This document shows positions 57,755-64,000 of a DNA stretch of 64,000 bases, piece by piece. The notes beneath the pieces are model-generated. The model was given only the letters and a program-made list of their open reading frames with translations, made no database searches and was not told the DNA's origin. Every line of letters starts with the position of its first letter. Position 1 is the stretch's first letter. Source of the stretch: Neisseria canis (lineage in GTDB: Bacteria; Pseudomonadota; Gammaproteobacteria; Burkholderiales; Neisseriaceae); NCBI RefSeq assembly GCF_900636765.1, contig NZ_LR134313.1, forward strand, positions 1,674,001-1,738,000. The letters are read 5' to 3'. The position numbers and the translations under genes were made by a program.

Positions 57755-58168
57755 ATGAACTTAATGGATACTTTAATCGGCGCCGCAAGCTCTGCGCTTA
57801 GCGGGTCGGGCAGCCAAAACACGGCGCTGCAACTGGTTATGCAGCTGATGCAGCAAAACGGCGGAGCGGGTAATCTGATTAACCAGCTTCAGCAAGGCGG
57901 TTTGGGCGACATATTGAATTCGTGGATTTCCAACCAAAGCAGCAATGAATCTGTGTCCGCTTCCCAGATTCAAGACGCTTTGGGCGGCGGCATGCTGGAA
58001 AAAGCTGCTTCCGCCGTGGGTGTGGACAGCGCGCAGGCAGGCAGCCTGCTGTCCCAATATCTGCCCCAGATTATCGACAGCCTCACGCCTAACGGCAGCG
58101 CGGCTGATGCCGACGGTTTCGGTTTGGACGATATTGCCCGCATCTTAATGCAGAATTTCTTGAAATAA
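57755..58168 (+). CDS. YidB-like protein (DUF937)
   Basis: A 137-residue protein rich in Gln, Asn, Gly and Ser: ALQLVMQLMQQNGGAGNLINQLQQGGLGD, NSWISNQSSNESVSASQIQDALG, and the end LDDIARILMQNFLK. This matches the YidB family of unknown function. It is soluble, with no signal. AAGAGGATAT ribosome site. Monocistronic between DUS terminators. Confidence 0.85.
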   Translation: MNLMDTLIGAASSALSGSGSQNTALQLVMQLMQQNGGAGNLINQLQQGGLGDILNSWISNQSSNESVSASQIQDALGGGMLEKAASAVGVDSAQAGSLLSQYLPQIIDSLTPNGSAADADGFGLDDIARILMQNFLK

Positions 58169-58186
58169 CTGCCGCAGTATACGAAC

Positions 58187-58223
58187 CAATGCCTGTCTGA
58201 AAGATTTCTTCAGACAGGCATTG
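58187..58223 (+). terminator. DUS-pair terminator after the YidB-like gene
   Basis: CAATGCCTGTCTGAA / TTCAGACAGGCATTG around AGATTTC; a TATAAT for argB follows at 58236-58241. Confidence 0.78.
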
Positions 58224-58261
58224 TTGTTTATTCGCTATAATGTCTGCGTTTTACATACTGA

Positions 58262-59182
<921 letters not shown>

Positions 59183-59205
59183 AGCCGGTTTGTGCTTAAA
59201 TGAAA

Positions 59206-59240
59206 CATGCCTGTCTGAAAACATTTTTCAGACAGGCATG
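59206..59240. terminator. DUS-pair terminator between argB and pilU
   Basis: CATGCCTGTCTGAAAA and TTTTCAGACAGGCATG around a short CAT loop. Genes converge, so it may serve both. Confidence 0.78.
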
Positions 59241-59266
59241 GCTTTAATCAGGGTATAGAAGTTGCT

Positions 59267-60406
59267 TTAACCGATAATTTCCAAATCAACCCCCTGGCTG
59301 CGGCCGCGGCGGCTGCGCAACTGGATGTCGAGGCGCAGGTCGTTGGCCGAATCGGCGTTTTTGATGGCTTCCTGAAAACTGATAGAGCCTTGTTCGTACA
59401 GGTTGTATAAAGCCTGGTCGAAAGTTTGCATGCCGATATCGGTGGATTTTTTCATAATCTCTTTGATGTGGTGGATTTCGCCGCGGTGAATCAAATCGGA
59501 GATGAGCGGTGAATTCAGTAACACTTCCACAGCCGCAATCCGACCCCTGCCGTGTTCCAGCGGGATGAGGCGCTGCGAAATAAAGGCTTGCAGGTTCAAC
59601 GACAAATCGGTCAAAAGCTGGTTGCGGCGCTCTTCGGGGAAGAAGTTGATAATGCGGTCGAGCGCTTGGTTGGAGCTGTTGGCGTGCAAAGTGGCCATAC
59701 ATAAGTGGCCTGTTTCGGCAAACGCCATGGCATATTCCATGGTTTCGCGGTCGCGAATCTCGCCGATCAAAATCACATCAGGCGCTTGGCGCAATGTGTT
59801 TTTCAGGGCGGCAAACCAGTTTTCGGTGTCCACGCCCACTTCGCGCTGCGTGATGATGCAGTTTTTATGCTGGTGTACGAATTCGATAGGATCTTCGATG
59901 GTAATGATGTGGTCGTTGCCGTGTTGGTTGCGGTAGTCGATCAGCGATGCCAGCGAAGTGGATTTGCCGGAGCCGGTTCCGCCCACGAAAATCACCAGGC
60001 CGCGTTTGCGCATTACCACTTGCTGCAAAACGGGCGGCAGGTTCAGCTGCTCGAAAGAGGGGATTTCGCTGCTGATTTGGCGGAACACCAAAGCCGTTGC
60101 CCCGCGTTGAACCATTGCGTTGACGCGGAAACGGGCGGTGCCGGGAAGCTGGATGGCGAAATTGCATTCGCTGGTGGTTGTAAATTCTTCAAGCTGTTTG
60201 GGATTCATTACCGAAGCAGCAATTTCGATACAGCGCTCCGGTGTGAGCGGCTGGTCGTTTAAGCGGGTAATTTTACCGTCGAGCTTGACTGCGGGGGGGA
60301 AGCCGGTGGTGATGAATAAATCGGACGCTTTGTATTGCACCATATATCGGAGCCATTGATAAAGCTCGTCTTTTGTGTCAATTGAATCGTGTAATGTGTT
60401 ATCCAT
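59267..60406 (-). CDS. pilU: Type IV pilus retraction ATPase PilU
   Basis: PilU is a PilT-like hexameric ATPase that assists pilus retraction. The 379-residue product has Walker A GGTGSGKSTSLASLI, the Asp box (IEDPIEFVH), Walker B VILIGEIRDRETMEYAMAFAETGHLCMATLHANS (with His box), and RIINFFPEERRNQLLTDLS. The extended C-terminus is PilU-like rather than PilT. pilT is not adjacent here. It supports pilus-mediated DNA uptake. Confidence 0.92.
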   Translation of the reverse strand: MDNTLHDSIDTKDELYQWLRYMVQYKASDLFITTGFPPAVKLDGKITRLNDQPLTPERCIEIAASVMNPKQLEEFTTTSECNFAIQLPGTARFRVNAMVQRGATALVFRQISSEIPSFEQLNLPPVLQQVVMRKRGLVIFVGGTGSGKSTSLASLIDYRNQHGNDHIITIEDPIEFVHQHKNCIITQREVGVDTENWFAALKNTLRQAPDVILIGEIRDRETMEYAMAFAETGHLCMATLHANSSNQALDRIINFFPEERRNQLLTDLSLNLQAFISQRLIPLEHGRGRIAAVEVLLNSPLISDLIHRGEIHHIKEIMKKSTDIGMQTFDQALYNLYEQGSISFQEAIKNADSANDLRLDIQLRSRRGRSQGVDLEIIG

Positions 60407-60723
60407 GGATAAGTTGGCCTTAAATTAGGATGGGATGGTTTAAATAATGAAACTTTTTGAAATCATTAATATTTTTCTAACTCGGCCGAAAGTTTCGCCA
60501 AAACTGACGCTGCGGCAAAAGGTAGAACCGTGCAATTATATCAGACCATATGTATAATCTAAGCTTAAGTTCCCTGCTTTATAAAGGTTTTACACCAAAT
60601 GACCGAAATCAACATTAATAAGAAAACAAATAGACACAGTTTCAACCTTGCCCATACCGGAGCGGAGGAAGATTTTGTTTGTGGCGCTTTTGTCAACTTT
60701 ACCAAACGGTCGAAGGGAATGCT
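60407..60723. other. Divergent region between pilU and mtnN
   Basis: A 317-bp gap with a TATAAT at 60553-60558 for rightward transcription. It contains the 42-codon ORF listed separately. No DUS. Possible promoters for pilU on the minus strand are not clear. Confidence 0.5.
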
Positions 60724-60727
60724 ATGA
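60599..60727 (+). CDS. Small ORF (42 codons) overlapping mtnN start
   Basis: An ATG at 60599 opens a 42-codon frame (MTEINI...FTKRSKGML) that ends with TGA at 60725-60727, overlapping the mtnN ATG by two bases as ATGA. AAAGG lies 12 bp upstream. The residues are charged with no membrane segment or signal. No family known. It might be a leader peptide coupling to mtnN, a conserved small protein, or chance; I see no termination hairpin with it. Confidence 0.4.
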   Translation: MTEININKKTNRHSFNLAHTGAEEDFVCGAFVNFTKRSKGML

Positions 60728-61425
60728 AAGCGGATACTGTTGCGATTATCGGGGCGATGGAGCAGGAAATCGAGCTTTTGAAGAGCCTGATGCACCATCC
60801 TGAAGAAGAGCGTTTCGGCAATTTTACCTTTTACCGCGGACGGCTGTTTAATAAGGAAGTGATTCTTTCCCTCAGCGGTATAGGCAAAGTGAATGCGGCC
60901 ATTGCAACGACCATGGCCATCAACCGTTATCAGGCGGGTTGTGTGATTAACACCGGCAGCGCGGGGGGCTTGGGGGCTGCTTTGCAGGTAGGCGATGTGG
61001 TGGTGGGTACGTTGATTGCCCATCATGATGTGGATGTAACCGCGTTCGGCTATAAAATCGGCCAAGTGCCGAAGCTGCGCCCTGCTTTTGAAAGCGATAG
61101 TGATTTGGTTCGTGCTGCGGGCAAGGCGGCAAGGGAGTTTACCGGTGCGCGGATACATAAGGGTCTGATTGTGAGCGGCGATCAATTTATCCACAGCGCG
61201 GAGCAGGTGGCGCGTATCCGCCAGAATTTCTTCGGCGTGCAAGTGGTGGAAATGGAGGCTGCTGCGATTGCGCAAACCTGCGAGCAGTTCGGTGTGCCGT
61301 TTGTGGTTATCCGCGCCGTATCGGATTTGGCAGACGAAAAAGCCGATATCAGCTTTGAAGAATTTTTGGAAACGGCGGCGGTAAACTCTGCCAAAATGGT
61401 AAATTCGATTATCAGCAGCCTGTAA
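60724..61425 (+). CDS. mtnN: 5'-methylthioadenosine/S-adenosylhomocysteine nucleosidase
   Basis: MtnN (Pfs) hydrolyses S-adenosylhomocysteine and methylthioadenosine, recycling methionine and making the AI-2 precursor. The 233-residue product has VAIIGAMEQEIELL (active Glu), NTGSAGGLG, VVEMEAAAIAQTC, and the catalytic Asp in RAVSDLADEK. The ATG at 60724 is preferred over 60679. It is preceded by a coupled 42-codon ORF. Confidence 0.95.
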   Translation: MKADTVAIIGAMEQEIELLKSLMHHPEEERFGNFTFYRGRLFNKEVILSLSGIGKVNAAIATTMAINRYQAGCVINTGSAGGLGAALQVGDVVVGTLIAHHDVDVTAFGYKIGQVPKLRPAFESDSDLVRAAGKAAREFTGARIHKGLIVSGDQFIHSAEQVARIRQNFFGVQVVEMEAAAIAQTCEQFGVPFVVIRAVSDLADEKADISFEEFLETAAVNSAKMVNSIISSL

Positions 61426-61443
61426 TTTTGAGAGACCGGCGGA

Positions 61444-61821
61444 ATGGGTTTCAGACAGGCATATTCTCAAACAAACGGCCAAACTGCCTGCGGGCGGATA
61501 AAGGTATGGCTTAAACCTGCGTGGATCGGCGTGTGGTTTGCCGCGGTTTATTTTGCCGGAAACGGTTTGGTTTTTTGTTTGCAAGGCAGTAGCCTGGCAG
61601 CGCCCGTCAGCTATGTAACCGCTTGGCCTTTTTCGCTGTTTTCTTCCGAATATACGGAAAGTTACGGCAGTTTTTTGATGCTCAATTCGCTGTGTTGGTA
61701 TGCTGTGGGGCATGTGCTTTATAATATTTCCCGAATTACCGGCAAGGGCGTGCCGGCGGTTTCGGTGATGTTTATGTTTGTTTATGCCGTGGTGCTGGCG
61801 ATCGTGTTTGTGTTGTTGTAA
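61444..61821 (+). CDS. Hypothetical membrane protein
   Basis: A 125-residue protein with three hydrophobic segments: AWIGVWFAAVYFAGNGLVF, LMLNSLCWYAVGHVLYN and VSVMFMFVYAVVLAIVFVLL. No family is recognised. The first codons (MGFRQAYSQ) are read from an inverted DUS, so the true start may be later; no other ATG fits well before the first helix. It follows mtnN by 18 bp and may be cotranscribed. Confidence 0.6.
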   Translation: MGFRQAYSQTNGQTACGRIKVWLKPAWIGVWFAAVYFAGNGLVFCLQGSSLAAPVSYVTAWPFSLFSSEYTESYGSFLMLNSLCWYAVGHVLYNISRITGKGVPAVSVMFMFVYAVVLAIVFVLL

Positions 61822-61847
61822 AGCCTGTTTGTGAGAATGAGCCGACT

Positions 61848-61880
61848 ATGCCTGTCTGAAATGTTTCAGACAGGCATTTT
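61848..61880 (+). terminator. DUS-pair terminator after the small membrane protein gene
   Basis: ATGCCTGTCTGAAA / TTTCAGACAGGCAT around TG, with a T-run. Confidence 0.8.
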
Positions 61881-62068
61881 GCTTGGGCGGATGCTTATAA
61901 CCAAAGTGTATTTAGTTACAATTTTATGTTCTTTCCCAAAAGAAAGCTTAGTCTTTAGTATGTGGCTGGTTGCTATGGGATAGCCGGCCGGCTTGAAAAA
62001 GTAAGTCCCGTCATGCCTGGACGCGGCGGAAGCGTTACTGACATTAGGTGGTTTAACGATAAAAGCGC

Positions 62069-62101
62069 AATGCCTGTCTGAAAACGGTTCAGACAGGCAT
62101 T
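62069..62101. repeat. Inverted DUS pair immediately before cysT
   Basis: AATGCCTGTCTGAA / TTCAGACAGGCATT with a short loop, only 13 bp before the cysT start. In this position it lies in the cysT leader and could block or attenuate. Confidence 0.6.
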
Positions 62102-62114
62102 CGGATAAGGTGGA

Positions 62115-62945
62115 ATGATGCTGTTGCTGAAAACACAAACTGTTTTGCCCGGTTTCAAGCTGACGCTCGGGCTGAGTATGCTGACACTTTCGTTAATGGT
62201 GCTGATGCCCTTTGCGATGCTGGTTGCGACGGTAGCCGGAATGGGGTGGGCGGATTTTGTGCAGCAGATTGTTGCACCGCGGACTTTGGCTGCGGTGTGG
62301 CTCACGCTGAAAACTTCTTTTTTCGCCATGTTGGCCAATGTGGTGTTCGGTACGCTGGTGGCTTGGGTGTTGGTGCGCTACCGATTCTGGGGCAAGGGGC
62401 TGGTAAATGCTTTGGTTGATTTGCCTTTTGCGCTGCCGACTGCCGTAACCGGGGTGGCGCTGGCCACGCTTTATGCGCCTAACGGTTGGATCGGGCGTTG
62501 GCTGGAACCTTTCGGTATCAAGGTGGCGTTTACGCCGTTGGGTATCTGGGTGGCTCTGGTTGTGGTGAGCTTGCCGTTTATTGTGCGTGCCGTGCAGCCT
62601 GTTTTGGAAGAGTTGCCGGCCGAATATGAAGAGGCTGCGGTGTCTTTGGGGGCGGGCCGTTTTACGGTGTTCCGCCGCGTGCTGCTGCCGGAAATTCTGC
62701 CTGCTCTGATAACCGGTGCGGGCATGGCGTTTGCACGTGCAACGGGCGAGTACGGCTCTGTGATTTTTATTGCGGGAAATATTCCGATGGAGTCGGAAAT
62801 TCTGCCTTTGATTATTGCCGGCAAGTTTGAGCTGTTTGATGTGAAGGGTGCGAGTGCCGTGGCTTTATTTATGCTGGGTATTTCGTTTGTGATTTTATTT
62901 ATCTTAAATATTTTGCAATGGCGTTTGGCTAAACGCAAGCGTTGA
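62115..62945 (+). CDS. cysT: Sulfate/thiosulfate ABC transporter permease CysT
   Basis: The first gene of a sulfate importer, inner-membrane permease of 276 residues with about six helices. The EAA loop for ATPase docking is EYEEAAVSLGAGRFTVFRRVLLPEILPALITG. GWADFVQQ and PTAVTGVALATLYAPNG are typical of CysT/CysU. It precedes cysW by 22 bp. The usual binding protein gene is not in view. AAGGTGGA ribosome site lies close to the ATG. Confidence 0.93.
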   Translation: MMLLLKTQTVLPGFKLTLGLSMLTLSLMVLMPFAMLVATVAGMGWADFVQQIVAPRTLAAVWLTLKTSFFAMLANVVFGTLVAWVLVRYRFWGKGLVNALVDLPFALPTAVTGVALATLYAPNGWIGRWLEPFGIKVAFTPLGIWVALVVVSLPFIVRAVQPVLEELPAEYEEAAVSLGAGRFTVFRRVLLPEILPALITGAGMAFARATGEYGSVIFIAGNIPMESEILPLIIAGKFELFDVKGASAVALFMLGISFVILFILNILQWRLAKRKR

Positions 62946-62967
62946 GCGTGTTTGACGGAGTGAGACT

Positions 62968-63819
62968 ATGAATACGGCTAAAACCAATCCTCTGCTTACC
63001 GAGTCGCGCATTGTGCGTTATGTGTTAATCGGAACGGCGCTATTGTTTCTCGGCCTGATGCTGGTGATGCCTCTGGTTGCTGTGTTTTGGAACGCGCTGG
63101 AAAAAGGGTGGCAGCTTTATCTTGCCGCGCTGACTGAAGCGGATGCTTTGCATGCGGTTAAGCTGACTTTGCTGATTGCGGCAATTGTGGTGCCGGTAAA
63201 TATCGTGATAGGCGTTGCGCTGGCCTGGTTGCTCACGCGTTTTGATTTCCGCGGCAAGCAGTTGTTTACCACTTTGTTGGACTTGCCTTTTTCCGTATCG
63301 CCGGTAGTGGCCGGATTAATGTTTGTGCTTTTATTCGGTGCTAACAGTGTGATGGGCGGCTGGCTGGAAGCACGCGGTATTCAGATTGTGTTTGCTCTGC
63401 CCGGAATGATATTGGCTACTTTATTTGTTACTTTTCCGTTTATAGCGCGGGAGCTGATTCCTTTAATGCAGGCTCAGGGGGACAGTGAGGAGCAGGCTGC
63501 ATTGATTTTGGGCGCGAGCGGCCGGCAGATGTTTTGGCGCATCACTCTGCCCAATATCAAATGGGCGCTGCTTTACGGGATTATTCTGACGAATGCACGG
63601 GCTATGGGCGAATTCGGCGCGGTAAGCATGGTGTCCGGCCACATTCGCGGGCAAACCAATACGCTGCCTTTGCAGGTGGAGATTCTTTATAACGAGTATA
63701 ACTTTACTGCCGCATTCGCTTTATCCAGCCTACTGGCTTTATTAGCCTTGCTTACTTTGTTGTTGCAGAACGTGTTGGCCTGGAGGCGGCAAAGGCAGCT
63801 TGAATCGGCCGGTAATTAG
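62968..63819 (+). CDS. cysW: Sulfate/thiosulfate ABC transporter permease CysW
   Basis: The second permease, 283 residues, six helices. EAA loop EQAALILGASGRQMFWRITLPNIKWALLYG. Signatures include DLPFSVSPVVAGLMFVLLFG and NARAMGEFGAVSMVSGHIRGQTNTLPLQVE, characteristic of CysW. It follows cysT in the same operon and a DUS lies between it and cysA. Confidence 0.94.
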   Translation: MNTAKTNPLLTESRIVRYVLIGTALLFLGLMLVMPLVAVFWNALEKGWQLYLAALTEADALHAVKLTLLIAAIVVPVNIVIGVALAWLLTRFDFRGKQLFTTLLDLPFSVSPVVAGLMFVLLFGANSVMGGWLEARGIQIVFALPGMILATLFVTFPFIARELIPLMQAQGDSEEQAALILGASGRQMFWRITLPNIKWALLYGIILTNARAMGEFGAVSMVSGHIRGQTNTLPLQVEILYNEYNFTAAFALSSLLALLALLTLLLQNVLAWRRQRQLESAGN

Positions 63820-63864
63820 GATGCCTGTCTGAAACAACCGTAAATAATTTGATGGAGCCTGAGC

Positions 63865-64000
63865 ATGACCATACGCATTGAACAACTCAATAAATATTTC
63901 GGCAGTTTTCATGCCTTGAAAAACATTAATCTGACCATTCCGACAGGAAGCCTTACGGCGCTGCTCGGCCCTTCGGGCTGCGGCAAAACCACACTTTTGC
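63865..64000 (+). CDS. cysA: Sulfate ABC transporter ATP-binding protein CysA, N-terminal part
   Basis: The first 45 codons are visible: [20 protein letters not shown], then [16 protein letters not shown] with the Walker A motif. The gene runs off the right edge. It energises CysTW-mediated sulfate import. Start follows TGGAGCC. Confidence 0.9.
   Translation, partial: MTIRIEQLNKYFGSFHALKNINLTIPTGSLTALLGPSGCGKTTLL

Noticed and set aside
60565..61713. Minus-strand open frame of 382 codons over mtnN
   Set aside because: Antisense shadow of mtnN and the next gene; no recognisable motifs.

Overview
This window is chromosomal DNA of a Neisseriaceae bacterium, almost certainly the genus Neisseria. 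The best evidence is the DNA uptake sequence (DUS): from about 9.98 kb to the right end, dozens of copies of TGCCTGTCTGAA occur, mostly as inverted pairs forming hairpin terminators after genes. From memory this 12-mer is the 'TG-wadDUS' dialect described for Neisseria wadsworthii, so that species or a close relative is the best guess. Gene content agrees (PilW, PilU, a betaproteobacterial Hda, RsxB without a membrane anchor, a Correia-like miniature element, an IS1655-like IS30 element).

Layout. (1) 1-7.2 kb is an accessory block on the plus strand: a truncated pirin, an FMN nitroreductase, a YcaC-type isochorismatase-fold hydrolase, an XapX membrane protein, a YtcJ-type amidohydrolase, a second pirin and an MFS exporter. 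Its DUS are all the GCCGTCTGAA type and none is the local type, which suggests import from another Neisseria. (2) 7.2-17 kb: YceI and a LysR regulator, then a 107-bp Correia-like element in front of trmB, a PLD-family cardiolipin synthase, panD, cutA, an AT-rich orphan membrane protein, a HAD-IB phosphatase with hda, dedA, rsxB and a YecA-like protein. (3) 17-30 kb is a conserved housekeeping run: zapE, ndk, rlmN, pilW, rodZ, ispG, hisS, yfgM, der (bamB absent), hfq, nrdA. (4) 29.7-37 kb is accessory: two ABC-2 permeases separated by a sodium-dependent neurotransmitter-type symporter, an endonuclease/exonuclease/phosphatase pseudogene, and a Sel1-repeat protein with a DUF2971-like tail. (5) 37-51.5 kb is core: guaA, smpB, small genes, csp, clpS-clpA, an IS30 insertion that splits the clpA terminator, hup, lon, ybeD-lipB-lipA and rpsF-priB-rpsR-rplI. 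(6) 51.5-64 kb: a JmjC-like cupin, a ricin-B-type lipoprotein, ctpA, an EnvC-like factor, algH-ruvX, a YidB-like protein, argB, pilU, mtnN (preceded by a coupled 42-codon ORF) and the sulfate importer cysT-cysW-cysA, which runs off the end.

Functionally, the core parts cover protein quality control (ClpSA, Lon, SmpB), translation and tRNA modification, isoprenoid, lipoate and arginine synthesis, and type IV pili. Pili are also the uptake route for the DUS-marked DNA seen here. I found no tRNA, rRNA or CRISPR array. No complete unknown multi-gene system is evident. The most unusual signals are the DUS-dialect boundary near 7-10 kb, the Correia-like element with unfamiliar ends, the IS30 insertion inside a DUS hairpin, the Sel1-DUF2971 protein, and the imported electrophile-stress-like gene set.
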